A stretch of DNA of 64,000 nucleotides from Pestalotiopsis fici W106-1 (Eukaryota; Ascomycota; Sordariomycetes; Amphisphaeriales; Sporocadaceae): the NCBI RefSeq assembly GCF_000516985.1, contig NW_006917094.1, forward strand, positions 4,171,833-4,235,832. Direction: 5' to 3'. The translations under genes were made by a program, and so were the position numbers. The first letter of the stretch is position 1, and every line of letters begins with the position of its first letter. This document shows positions 22,885 to 33,639 of the stretch, piece after piece. The notes under the pieces were generated by a model. That model was not told where the DNA came from, did not search any database, and saw only the letters and a program-made list of their open reading frames with translations.

Positions 22885-23785
22885 CTAGTGCAACATGAGC
22901 ATGCCACCATTGGCACAAACCACTTGACCCGTAACCCAAGCGGCATCCTGTCCGCACAACATGGCCACGACGCCAGCAACTTCCTCGACATAGGCCGGGC
23001 GACCACCGCTAGTCTTGGCATCTTCGACGAGCTCGTCGCTGTCGACGCCCTTGCGCACCTTCATCAGGGGCGAGTGCTCGATCCAGCCCTTGATCTCGCG
23101 CTTGAACTCGTCGCTGTTCTTGTAGTACATCTCGCCCAGCACGGGGCCCGGGTTGACGGCATTGACCGTGGCCCGCTCCGAGAGCTCGCGCGCCCACGTC
23201 CGGGTCATGGCCTCGAGCGCGGCCTTGGTGCCTCCGTAGACGGACTGCTCAATGAAGCCCGTGGATGACGAGACAGACGACAGGTTAACGATCCGCCCGG
23301 ATCGGTCACGCGGGAGAAAGGGCTCTGCTGCCTGGGTCAGGAGCAGAGGGCCAAGAACGTTGACCTTGTAGGAAGAATCAAAGTCGTTGAGCGTGATCTT
23401 GGGTAGCGGGTTGTTGGCGGCAATTCCGGCATTGTTTACAAGAATGTCGATTTGGAACTTGGCACCGTCCTTGGAAAAGTGCTCCCTGGCCGCTTCAATC
23501 AGTTGCTTTGGCCCCTCGGGTGTGCCAAGATCGGCGGCAACGGTGAAGGCCTTGATGTTGTGTTTGGATTGCAAATCATGTGATAGACTCTCTGCTAATG
23601 ACTTTGAGGACGGTGAAGTATAAGCCAGAGCCAAGTTTGCGCCATTCGAGCCCAGTTTTGTTGCTATCGCCTTTCCAATGCCTATAAATGGTCAATCAGA
23701 GGTGCACAATAATGAAGCAAGGAGATTCTATACCTCGCGATGCACCAGTGACAATCGCCAACTTCCCCGCGAGCGGCAGTGCCAT
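22885..23785 (-). CDS. Short-chain dehydrogenase/reductase (classical SDR)
   Basis: Exon 1 23734-23785 and exon 2 22885-23681; intron 52 bp; 849 nt, 282 residues. The first exon (MALPLAGKLAIVTGASR) supplies the nucleotide-binding TGASRGIG at 13-20, completed across the splice. An exon-2-only reading lacks it. Also seen: NNAG at 100-103, catalytic Ser in VNLSSVSSSTGF, Y166 and K170 in SVYGGTKAALEAM, and NAVNPGPV. These are the complete set of a catalytically competent NAD(P)-dependent classical SDR resembling 3-oxoacyl-ACP reductase and fungal ketoreductases. The substrate cannot be deduced. No biosynthetic partner gene sits nearby, so a secondary-metabolite role is not supported. It diverges from NAA10, 1 kb away. 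Confidence 0.9.
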
Positions 23786-24807
23786 TTTAAAGTCGGGCGA
23801 TTTGTTGTTGTAACGCTCGTTCCAGACTTCCAGAGTTATGGATACTGGCTAGCTGTACTAATCTGAGTCGTTTATAGCTTGGAGGTGGTTCTGGAATAAA
23901 ACCAACTCAAGTCTCAACCCAACTCGAGAGCGCGCAACTACAGACACGAGGAAGACAAATGATAGAGATCTGCCAGATCATGATCTTGTTTCGACCGATG
24001 GCCCCTGGGAATTGGGTTTCATGTGTTTTATATGCCGAAATTCCTCCAATCCTGGCACGAGCCGTGGCTTGTCGCTTATAAGTACGAAATAGGTAGCGGC
24101 TGGGTTACCTTTACTCAGAGACAGCAAGCAGTTGTACCGAGCTGCGGGGCCTTGGTAGGGACAGTTCATTGATCGTGAGCTTTGGAGCGGCAATAACAAG
24201 CGCTGGAAGCTACCTAGCTGCCACCTTAGTGACGCTCTATTGCCCATGTGCCCCGCGCCCAGACTTGAAAACCCCCCACATTAGTATCAGGTATGCTCTT
24301 ACACACTCTGTTGCATGCACATTCTGTGGTAAGTTCGCAGCATGATGGAAGCTTATCCCAATATTAAAATGAAGCTGTGAGCTAGATATTTCATACCAGA
24401 TAGCTTCGAAGAACCATCATCTCACAAATGATAAAATGTTATATGCGACCTTGACGAGCTCTCCCAGTTTGCAGTCTACTGACGTAAACTCGCTCGGGTG
24501 AATACGCCCCGTCATCCGATAGCTATCACGGGAGCTAGCGAGTTAAACCCTGGCTGCAGGCTCCAAATTGTCGGTTTACTTAGCCGCACCTCTCACAGAA
24601 ACTCACGACGACCTCAATTCAGGTAACAGGTAGCCTCGCATTTGGACGAAATCGCCGAGCCGCCTTCCGACGACCACCCACACCCCCGATCCGGAGCCGC
24701 ACACATCATCGGCCCCTGCATTAGACGACGAGCCGCCTCCGGTATAACCCTCCTAGAATCAGACATTCGAAGCTGGTGACGATTGCCCCCGTCCAAACCT
24801 AGTCACT
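23786..24807. other. Divergent intergenic region SDR / NAA10
   Basis: 1.0 kb between two divergent start codons. No open frame with a domain. It holds both promoters; no defined element recognised. Confidence 0.6.
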
Positions 24808-25569
24808 ATGGATATCCGTCTCCTTCGCTCCAGCGATATTCCGCTGATCCAGCATGCCAACCTCGAGAACTTGCCCGAGAACTATTTCATGAAGTACTAC
24901 CTCTACCATGCCCTGTCATGGCCTCAGCTCTCCTTTGTCGCCGTCGATGTATCGCGGCCCAAGAAGACACCCTACGACTACCCCAAGATCGTTGGTTACG
25001 TATTGGCAAAGATGGAAGAGGACCCCGTCGATGGAATTCAACATGGCCACATCACTAGCTTGTCTGTAATGCGAACACATAGGCGACTGGGTATTGCCGA
25101 AAAGCTGATGAGACAGAGCCGTACGTTTTGAATCCCGCACACGCAGCGCAAGCAGGAAAAAGAAATGCTGACCGAGCAAACAGAGCTGGCCATGGTAGAG
25201 ACCTTTGGCGCACACTACGTCTCCCTGCACGTCCGCGTCTCCAACAAGGCCGCCATTCACCTGTATAGCAAGACGCTCGGCTTTGACCGCGAAAAGACCG
25301 AGGCCAAGTACTACGCCGACGGCGAGGACGCCTACTGCATGAAGCTCGACCTGAGCACCATTCGCGAGCAGATTCGCGACCAGCGCGAGCTCGAGTACCC
25401 CGACGACGAGGGCGAGCCCGTCGGTGACGTTGGCAAGGCTGGCGAGGAAAAGGACTTGGCCCTTCGCGGCAAGGATGGCGAGGGCAAGGAGGCCAAGCGC
25501 AAGGTCAAGGTCGGCCGCGCCCTCGGCGTCTCTGCCCTGGTTGAAAAGGATGAGAGCAGCAAGGCGTAG
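24808..25569 (+). CDS. ARD1: N-terminal acetyltransferase A catalytic subunit (Naa10/Ard1)
   Basis: Exons 24808-25120 and 25184-25569; intron 63 bp (donor GTACGT); 699 nt, 232 residues. The GNAT fold starts at once: [50 protein letters not shown], then [20 protein letters not shown] with the acetyl-CoA-binding RRLGIA loop at 92-97. The splice joins EKLMRQS to [10 protein letters not shown]; after it come [20 protein letters not shown] and the tyrosine-rich [14 protein letters not shown]. These match Naa10 nearly motif by motif. NatA acetylates the N-termini of nascent proteins after Met removal (Ser, Ala, Thr, Gly) together with Naa15 at the ribosome. The C-terminal about 70 residues are charged and Lys/Glu/Gly-rich ([16 protein letters not shown]), as in other filamentous fungi. 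Convergent with the 785-residue gene. Confidence 0.96.
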
Positions 25570-26017
25570 GCTCATGGTTTCGACCCGAGAAGCCCTGTGA
25601 CAGCGGCCTAGGCCTGGTATAACATACCAATGAGGCCACCCTTTTCTCGTGAGGGTTGATATCAAAGTGCCCATCCTTCCTCATAAGGGGCAAGACGAGG
25701 TCAAAAAACTGAAGAAGGGGGCCGGCTTATGATGTCTCCCTTTATTTGACACAATCTATGGTTATTGCATTGCCTGGCATGGTTCGGCGTGGACGGGAAA
25801 ATCAAAAAGGGGAACAGTCCAAGAGGGGCAGTATGCATTATGACCGCACGATAGAGACTATGTGTTTTCATGGCAATCAAATGTAGATTTCCAAATTCAT
25901 CAAGGGCTTATCAGATGCCCAAAGCAAAAAGCTCACTTGTATAATCGCACTTTCAACTACATGTCATGAAATCGTTCAAGCAACGAGTCGTAAATTGCCC
26001 CATCTCAAGCCCTTTTC
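25570..26017. other. Convergent 3' flanks of NAA10 and the coiled-coil gene
   Basis: 448 bp between two convergent stop codons; 3' UTR territory. Nothing else seen. Confidence 0.65.
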
Positions 26018-28375
26018 TTATTCCACCCATCTTACCTTGGACTTATCGTCCCTATCCTCCTGTTCAAGAGTCTTTGCAAATTCCTCATCTGCCTCAAAGA
26101 TCAGTTCCTCGATGCGACAGCCTAGGTCTTCGAGCTCCCTCTCTAATGCTTCCGCATTCAGCTCCATGTGACTCGGGCCCGCCCTCTTTTGATCTCCCTT
26201 CCCAGCCTTGGCCGCAGCAATGGCCTCGGCTTCGGCGCTCTCCTGCAGGGACAGGAGCGCAACTCTCTTGGCCTCCATCTCCTGCTCCAGCGCCTCGGCG
26301 GCCCGGTACTTTGCGGCGTAGCGCTCGTGCGCCGCGGCCGAGGTTTGCACCTGTGACTGGGTTTGTGCGGCCGCCGAAACAGCGGCCGCTTGCGACTGGG
26401 CCAGGTCCCTCTGCACCGCGGCCTGTGCCCTCGCGCGTGCTGCTTGTTCGTGAGCTATGGCTCGCTGGTGTACGGCCATCTCGTGAGCCCGAGCGCGCGC
26501 CTGGACGGCCTGCTCGTGCGCTTGCACGCGAGCTTGAAAGGCTTGTTCCCGCGCGGCTTCAGCCTGGGCACGACTGCTCTCGGCCGCGGCGTGCGGATGT
26601 TGCCACTGGTGATGACCTCGACCCCAGCCACCGCTAAAGGAGAGACCGGGGCCCCCAGATCGACCTGGTCCAAAGAAAGGACTCGGTCCGTAGGGATGTT
26701 CATTGGGCATTGGGAACGGAGGCACTGCGTGAGGACCAGGCACGTTGGGCGGGACCGGATGGCTCGTTTGCTGTGGTTGAGCCTGGTCTCGGACAGGTAC
26801 TTCTGGCGTCTTGCCGTGACGCCGCTGCTGCCTCCCGAGCTCACGCTCGGCACGCCTGTGTTCTCGCCTGTGACGGCGCTGTTCCTTCTTTTCACCACGG
26901 TCTCTTGCCCTTCTCGTCCGTCGCTCGGCCCTTTTCTGGGCCTTGGACTGCTTTCGTGCCGCCTTGAGATTGGCTGTCTGGTGCTTCTTGAGATCATTGA
27001 AACGCGAGAGGAGGTTCTTGATTTCCTCTCTCTGTTGGGCGTCAGACGCCACGGCGGGCTGTGGGAGGGACTTGGCGGCCTTGATCTCCGACTTTGCGCG
27101 CTTGAGCTCGGCCTTGGTCACAATCTGATCAGGGTGCGCCAGCCAGGCCTCAACGGACTGCTTGACCACGGGGATCTGCGAGTCGCGCAAATCGTCCCAG
27201 TCCGGCAGGGAGCCAATGGACGATATGGTTGAGTTTGAATCGGACGACGAGGTGCTGCTGTCGGACATGGATGAGCCGCGAGACTGCGATCGTCGCCGAA
27301 TGGAACCCCACGTGTTGGTATCAAAAGGCCCCCCGCCGCGGCGAGCTGGATGCCCGCTACCGTCGTGCCACCAGCGGCCCGTCCCTCGGCCCCGCGACCC
27401 TGCTGCGTGGCGGTCCCGGTCATGGCCTCCCGAGAACTGCTCGGCAATGTCACGCCCGTGCCAGCGCACGCCGCGACTGTCCATTTCCAGGGTGCTCCCA
27501 AAGGCCACCCGGTCGCCGTCAATGGTGAGAGGACCCATCCGTAGGCTGCGCTCGTTGATGTCCATGCCCAATCGCTGATAGAGCTGTTCTCTCCAGCCTC
27601 CCCTTCCCTGGGGTGCTATCGGTCCACTGGCTGCTGCTGGCGAGGAAGCCGCTGGTGCGACCCTTTCTGTCGCACCGGCATCAAACGCGCTGTCCCGTCC
27701 ACTGGGCATTCGTGCTTTTGGCTCACCGGTTGAAGTCTCCTCAAGGAGTCTGATGCTCACGCCCCTGGGACCAAAGAAACCGCCGTTCCACTCCTTGACA
27801 GTATTGGTCAAACGCCGCCTCAGACTTGAAGATTTCAGATCATCAAGCTGAGGCTCTGCAGTCTCTCTTGCCGATGTGGACGGCGTTGGACTGTCACTCT
27901 CCGCGGACCGCAATTTGCGATCCATGATGCCAAAGTTGGCCTTGTCCGCATAATCCGGAATAAGGTAATTGATAAACGTGCGCCAGTCCTGCTGATTGAC
28001 ATCTCTGGACGCTGCCCAATTGGGAAACGGGAAATCCGCAGGAGAAGGGTCGTCGGAGACGCTGATGGTATGCACGATGGGCGCCGAGGCCCTCAAATGG
28101 TCAGCTGCAGAACGGACATCAAAGTAGACCTGGGCAGACGCCGTGGTCTGACAATCTTCGGCGCCCGTAAATGCATGATGAGAGTCCTGGGGAGTATCTG
28201 GGGGCGTATAGACAATGTTGCTGCGAGATGACGAGGCATCGTCGGCTTGAGAGATATGCGAGTGTGTTGCTGCCGGATTGGACTGGTGATCTACCGAAGA
28301 AGCCGCATAGATATCTGTTTCGGAATATGGTGGAGGGGGTACATCATGAGGCTCCATACTGGGGAATCGTTCCAC
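26018..28375 (-). CDS. Large Ala/Arg/Gln-rich coiled-coil protein of unknown function, PPxY motif
   Basis: Single uninterrupted frame of 785 residues. Start at 28375 (MERFPSMEPHDVPPPPYSET) or the next Met six residues on. Order of parts: a PPPPYSE motif near residue 13-19 (candidate WW-domain ligand); a Ser/Thr-rich region; a more globular block at about 115-155 containing FPNWAASRDVNQQDWRTFIN and YLIPDYADKANFGIMDRKL; RRRLTNTVKEWNGGFFGPRG; an Arg/Gly-rich middle; SDSSTSSSDSNS; a very basic helix (AQKRAERRTRRARDRGEKKE); a Pro/Gly-rich linker; and a long helix of repeated (R/Q)AxAHEQA-like units at about 590-690, ending in an acidic coil EALERELEDLGCRIEELIFE. I do not recognise a named family. 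The tripartite design suggests a scaffold or adaptor (inference). It lies between NAA10 and eIF2B beta. Confidence 0.8.
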   Translation of the reverse strand: MERFPSMEPHDVPPPPYSETDIYAASSVDHQSNPAATHSHISQADDASSSRSNIVYTPPDTPQDSHHAFTGAEDCQTTASAQVYFDVRSAADHLRASAPIVHTISVSDDPSPADFPFPNWAASRDVNQQDWRTFINYLIPDYADKANFGIMDRKLRSAESDSPTPSTSARETAEPQLDDLKSSSLRRRLTNTVKEWNGGFFGPRGVSIRLLEETSTGEPKARMPSGRDSAFDAGATERVAPAASSPAAASGPIAPQGRGGWREQLYQRLGMDINERSLRMGPLTIDGDRVAFGSTLEMDSRGVRWHGRDIAEQFSGGHDRDRHAAGSRGRGTGRWWHDGSGHPARRGGGPFDTNTWGSIRRRSQSRGSSMSDSSTSSSDSNSTISSIGSLPDWDDLRDSQIPVVKQSVEAWLAHPDQIVTKAELKRAKSEIKAAKSLPQPAVASDAQQREEIKNLLSRFNDLKKHQTANLKAARKQSKAQKRAERRTRRARDRGEKKEQRRHRREHRRAERELGRQQRRHGKTPEVPVRDQAQPQQTSHPVPPNVPGPHAVPPFPMPNEHPYGPSPFFGPGRSGGPGLSFSGGWGRGHHQWQHPHAAAESSRAQAEAAREQAFQARVQAHEQAVQARARAHEMAVHQRAIAHEQAARARAQAAVQRDLAQSQAAAVSAAAQTQSQVQTSAAAHERYAAKYRAAEALEQEMEAKRVALLSLQESAEAEAIAAAKAGKGDQKRAGPSHMELNAEALERELEDLGCRIEELIFEADEEFAKTLEQEDRDDKSKVRWVE

Positions 28376-29333
28376 TGGAAAAGAAAAGCTTGTTTGTGTC
28401 TAGGTACTACAAAATAGTGTATCTATCAATGCTAAATGTGACTTTGAAGGGGGTATATGGTCAAGCTCTGATGGTATGAATGATTGAAAAGGAATAAATG
28501 GAATTCGAGTCTAAGGATGGATCGGTCAAATTTCAAAAGACATTCGATACTGCATAAAAGTCATATACATAAAGGCAAAAAGTGGTTGCCTGGAGCTGTG
28601 TCAATACACCTTGATTACTAGCTGCCAATCATTGCGCCAAAATCCATTGCTAAGGTACCTCGATGTAGGAGGGTATTGGCTGTTTGCTTGGATGTTTGGG
28701 GCTTCTGGACGGCCTCCGGCCAGGACGGTCCAAGAACAACTGGATGAACATAACCCCCAAGTTCTAGCGAAGTAGGTAATGTAGTGGGAGAATCCGTTGG
28801 AAGGATGCTAGGTCTTCTATCTAAACGGCTTTTTAGCACAATACTGGTGCCCGACTCTCGCTTAACGTGCTCAGCCACGCGCCGCTGCAAAAAGTCTCCC
28901 ATCAACCAATATTACCTGTTACCCCGCCTCCATCGCCAGTTTTCAGGTAGCCATCCAGAGAGCGCCCAGCAGAACCAGCCTCGCGCTGACGCGGCTTTGC
29001 TGCACACAATAAGCAACCAAAATTGTGTTTTGAAATCCATCTTTCTGCCACGATATCTGAGTCGCAGCGGGCAGTTGGGTCCACTTTCTCGAGAAATACC
29101 TCGAGAGTATAGAGGTGCCATAGCTTGCATTGCTGTAGATCCGTATTGTTCATCTTCCAATACTCTGTGTTAGCAGGAAGACGAACAGCTGTCCTGTTGT
29201 TGGGCTTGTGTCATGCGAACAATTCGACACAGCTTGAGTCCAGCAACAACTGTCTTCGATTCTTGTTCAACCACCCCTCGATGTATAGGAGCATTGTGAC
29301 AGTTGGGCGCGACCGTTGGTTAGACACGCCTAC
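28376..29333. other. Intergenic between eIF2B beta 3' end and coiled-coil gene
   Basis: 958 bp. A minus-strand frame at 28902-29153 (83 codons, starting MNNTDLQQCKLWHLYTLEVF) looks somewhat protein-like but has no recognised family and may be chance or the remnant of a spliced gene. Otherwise UTR and promoter sequence. Confidence 0.45.
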
Positions 29334-30690
29334 TCATTTCCGGATCTTGGCGTACAGGTCAAGAGCGACATCTGCCTCCTTGTAATGATCGCTGATCACA
29401 GTATGGAGATGCTCACGAGAGTGAGCGCCCAAGTTGGTAATGTAGGCGTTAATATCCCCAGCTGGGATGAACTCCGAGACAGCGTTCTTAACTGTGGTCT
29501 TGCCAACGAGCTGCCCATCCGAGAAATCGACATATGCTGATGGATTACCCCATTCGGTCGCAATGCTCTGAGTTACTTGACTGTCTGGACTGAGCTTGTA
29601 GACGCCTCCCAGCACAATCACAGTGCGACCCTGGGATCGAGCAGCGCGTGCTACAGAAGCAGCGCCAGCATCTGCCGTCACTCCCCCGGTGCCCGTAAGT
29701 GCGCGCGCACTGAGAATGACCTTGTTGACCTTGGTCATATACGCCATCAGACCGGCATTCATGATGCTGATCAGGATCGAGCCATTGGCGGCGAGGGACT
29801 TGCGTAGTGAGGCGTAAGGGTCAGGACCTGACTGTGCTGAAGGGTCTGTAACAACAAAGAGTGTGAACTTTCTCTTGGAGCGAGTCAAGAATCTCTGAAC
29901 CGTCCTGGAAGGCTTGTAGACGAGGATGTAATCCCCGGGGTGGATAATGATGTCGGAGTAACTGCAAAGTTGATCATCGACCTGCTTGATCTCGTCCATA
30001 ATTTCCTCGATACCGTCGAGCACCTCGGATCTAAGGGCAGAGGTGTTGGTGGGGAAGTTGTGGCCCAAGGGTGTAGAGGCACCGGAGCTTGCGAGAGGGG
30101 TGCTGTTCATCCATCCTGGAGGAACGGAGTCGGGGTCGGCAAGAATGTTGAACATTGACTGTGTTCTTGTCAAGGTGCTCTGAGCAGTCGGGAAAGCGGG
30201 CCGGATGACTTTGGCAACAGCACTGTCGATGGTCAAGGGTGATGCGACGGGGGGATCGGGGGAATCTGCCGGTGTGGCATTGCCAGTTTCCTCGTTTCGA
30301 TCTTCTTCGGCTTCATCACGTATGAGACCGAGAATTCGGCGGATGATGTTACCGATTGTGAGCTCGCGCGGTGAGGCAGCTACCAGTCTGCGTCCGACCG
30401 ACTGGACGCGCTCCAACAGTTGGTCCACGTTCAACCACTTGTCTCTTGCTACGACCTGAAGGAGGATGTGGGCAGTGGCTAGGGCACATGACTCTGCGCC
30501 TTGTATTTGTCTTCGCTTCAACAACCTGTTTGCGACAAGATTAGGACTTTGCGGAGAAGGGCGCAATCAGCACATCGGAATCAGGCGCTCACGAGATGAG
30601 AGACTCGACGGAAGCCTCGACGGGTTTGCTCTTGAGAGTGTCTAGAAACTTTTCTAGTGTGGGCGCATAGCCGCCCTTCGGTGGTGCCAT
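29334..30690 (-). CDS. GCD7: Translation initiation factor eIF2B subunit beta
   Basis: Exon 1 30593-30690 and exon 2 29334-30525; intron 67 bp; 1290 nt, 429 residues. It begins MAPPKGGYAPTLEKFLDTLK; the splice makes SLISLLKRRQIQGAESCALA. The N-terminal helical half (ATAHILLQVVARDKW, VGRRLVAASPRELTIGNIIR) and the C-terminal Rossmann-like half (CSYSDIIIHPGDYILVYKPS, SILISIMNAGLMAYMTKVNK, VILSARALTGTGGVTADAGA, IVLGGVYKLSP) are those of the eIF2B alpha/beta/delta family. The internal insert DEAEEDRNEETGNATPADSP and the tail KEADVALDLYAKIRK favour beta. eIF2B recycles eIF2-GDP to eIF2-GTP; beta is part of the regulatory core that senses phosphorylated eIF2 alpha. It diverges from NEM1. Confidence 0.95.
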
Positions 30691-31950
30691 GGTCCAGGGA
30701 TGATATACGCTCCTCTGCACAAAAGGGCGAGTGTTGTTAAGAGACTGGGTGCGAGGCGCAAGAAGGACTTTTTTCTTCTTCTCCCCCGCTGGATATTATG
30801 CGCAAGAAGAAGTTGTGAAATAGGTTGCAGTTGCGCGTTCAAGCGGTAAGTTGAGTTGACGACAAAAATTTCGGTGAAGGAGAGGAAATTGTCTTCGCCA
30901 ATTCCCAGAGACAGAAATTTTCTTTCAAGATGGTGTCAAGGTTGGTGGTATGCGCAAAATGTGTTGTGTGCTTGAAGCCCGCAAAGTCAATATGGAAAAT
31001 AAATCCAATGTGAGTCAAGCTCGCTCAAGACCGGATACGGAAACGATGGGTAGCTGCAAAAAAATAATACGTATGATTGTTGGTAAGGTGAATTGAATGC
31101 GGGGTGAATACGGATACCAAAAGAGTCAACTTCGTTATAACGATTTCCAATACGGAATGGCGGGGTCCCCTACAAGAGACGGATTGTCCGTGACAATGGG
31201 CGTTGAAAATTCCGTTTAGTGCCACAATCCGACCAACCGCGATTCAGCATGTGAAGCGGGACCCAAACGCCCAAAGAAGAACTGAGAAGTCGACCACAAT
31301 GACGCTAGACATGCCCCAGGCCCCCCAGCGTCTTCTCTTTTGGGTGAGGCGTCAGCGCAGTGGCCGCTGATGGTCGCCAATAGAGCGATAGCCAGCAGAC
31401 CAGTTGGACCAGCTTACGAGGTTGAGCAAGCCGAAAGAACACTGTTGAATTCTTTTTACGCTGCGCCCTGAAACTCAAGTCGCCAAGCTCCCAACTCTAA
31501 TTAGGCCGGATTGTTTCTCTTGCTCTTTCTTTTTTTGGTTCAATATCGCGGTAGACGGGTGGGCATAAGATTGTTCCAACAAATAAAGGGAAAAAGGGAA
31601 AAGGATAGAAACCATTCTGCCAAGTATCACCATTGTCGATCGACGACCGCAAACCCAAGCAGCGAGTCGCTGTTGGCTTAGATCTCTCCCCAACCCAACC
31701 GAGGCTGGGGATAAGTAGACAGACCCCCAACTTTTACCCATCCATTCGCACGCACACCCCATCGTCAGATCCGCCTTCCGGACAAACGTTGACGGGCGAG
31801 ACACCGACCCCGGCCTTGGAATTTTTAGAATCTTTTTTTCTTTCTTTGGCCTGGTGACGATCCTGATGCCATATTGATCGAATCCCCCATCTCCCGGCTT
31901 TGGCGACCAGCTGCCCGTCCCTTGATGGCTGCGACGCCCATTGCCATACC
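30691..31950. other. Divergent promoter region eIF2B beta / NEM1
   Basis: 1.26 kb. The NEM1-proximal part is rich in T and C tracts (e.g. CTTTTTTTCTTTCTTTGGC near 31828-31848), a common promoter or leader composition in fungi. No gene seen. Confidence 0.6.
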
Positions 31951-33639
31951 ATGAACTCTCTCAATATCATCTCCGCGCGAGTCTCTCCGTCATCGTCTCC
32001 AACCCCATCGCGTACCAACTCCCTGAGCCATGTTGGACTCGCCGCGTCTTCCTCGGACCATCTGACGACTTCGCAAGACGGTGCTTCGCAGAGCGACACA
32101 ATCCATTTGACGGCCGAGCCGGACGAGTACACGCATGATAACCACGATCACGACGACTATGCCGATGAGAAAAGCCCCTTGCTAGGAGGTAACAGCGATT
32201 TGAAGGACTCGAACGTCCGCTCCCATTCGTGGCACGTACTCCCGAGCCGCTTTGCCAATAGTTTTATCAATTCCCTGCGCTGGGTCTTATCCACCATTGC
32301 TGCTCCAGGGGTCTACCTGATTGCTTGCTTCTACGACGAACGGGGCAATTTCAGCCCTTGGCGGCAACTACGGAGATTATTTGGGTCCTACGAGGGAGAC
32401 ATGGACAAGTTTTCGGAAGACTATCACGAGCACGTCGCTACAGGAGGCGAGAAGCAAAGCTCTTTGCGACGCGCAAGCCAGAGCGCGAAGGGCAAGCCTG
32501 CGTCGACCGCAGCATTACGTGCCGTGCCGTCTTCTGGATCGTCGTCATCAGGTGTCTCTTCGGAATCGGAATCAGATATAGCAGTCGGTAGCGATACATC
32601 CCGCCGCAGCTCTGGATCCTCCGGGCGACACACGCGTTCCAAGACGAGCGAGGAGATCGCGCCGGCGAGACGGTCGATCAGGATCAAGCTTCATAGCGAG
32701 GATGCTTTGCGACAGCGAAAGCACAAGAAGGCACAATCTGCCGGCGGTGGTGACTCCCCGGCCGACCTCTCGGCCCAGCTAAAGTCACCTACATCTCCCG
32801 TCAGCGCTCTCACCAAGTACCCCAAGACCCCTGCTCCACCTCGACCTCTTATACCACAACGGCAGCCTTCGTACATTCCGATCGAAACCCCAGATCCTGC
32901 ACACCTCAAGACTCTGATAATAGACTTGGATGAAACCTTGATACACAGCATGTCCAAAGGTGGCAGGATGGGTTCAGGGCACATGGTCGAAGTGCGGCTG
33001 AACACGACATACGTTGGAGCAGGAGGACACCAGACCTTGGGACCTCAGCATCCAATTCTGTATTATGTGCACAAGCGCCCGCACTGTGATGAGTTTCTTC
33101 GAAAGGTATGCGAGGGTCATGCCCCTTCCCACCTTGGCCGCGCGCTCCGGAGAGCATGCTAACCCGGACTGCAGATTTCCAAGTGGTTCAACCTCGTAGT
33201 TTTTACCGCGTCTGTTCAAGAATATGCTGATCCCGTGATTGACTGGCTCGAATCCGAGAGGAAATATTTTACTGCCAGGTACTATCGACAACACTGCACG
33301 TTTAGACATGGAGCTTTTATCAAGGATCTGAGCTCGATAGAGCCAGATCTTAGCAAGGTTATGATTCTAGACAATAGCCCTCTCAGTTACATGTTCCATC
33401 AAGGTAAGGCAGGCAACTGCTCCGGATCCCTGCTTCCGGCTCTACCATATCAAGGAACGAGTGGATGGCTAACACGAGTGCCTGATGCAGATAATGCCAT
33501 TCCGATCCAGGGCTGGATCAATGATCCGACGGATAATGATCTTTTGCATCTGGTGCCCCTGCTGGAAGGGTTGCAGTATGTGTCCGACGTCAGAGCCCTA
33601 CTTGCATTAAGGGGCGGCGAGGACGGAAGTCATATATGA
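31951..33639 (+). CDS. NEM1: Nem1-type nuclear-envelope phosphatase (FCP1/NIF homology)
   Basis: Exons 31951-33105, 33175-33403 and 33491-33639; introns 69 and 87 bp; 1533 nt, 510 residues. The start MNSLNIISARVSPSSSPTPS is preferred; an in-frame ATG at 31900 adds 17 residues. A membrane segment lies at about 105-128 (FINSLRWVLSTIAAPGVYLI). A Ser/Arg-rich linker follows, then the HAD-type phosphatase: TLIIDLDETLIHS with the catalytic DLDET at 325-329, YVHKRPHCDEFLRK, FNLVVFTASVQEYADPVIDW, YRQHCTFRHGAFIKDLSS, VMILDNSPLSYMFHQ, and DNAIPIQGWINDPTDNDL. Nem1 with Spo7 dephosphorylates the lipin Pah1 at the ER/nuclear envelope, switching phosphatidate toward triacylglycerol. The Nem1 tail LVPLLEGLQYVSDVRALLAL is present. 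The large Ser-rich insert distinguishes it from the smaller Psr-type phosphatases. Confidence 0.94.

Noticed and set aside
18745..23785. Possible metabolite gene cluster (GH71 plus SDR)
   Set aside because: Only one oxidoreductase; no synthase, P450, transporter or regulator nearby, and a 2.5-kb relic region separates the two genes.
24916..25674. 252-codon minus-strand frame
   Set aside because: Lies antisense to NAA10; composition mirrors the GC3-rich coding strand and has no motif of its own.
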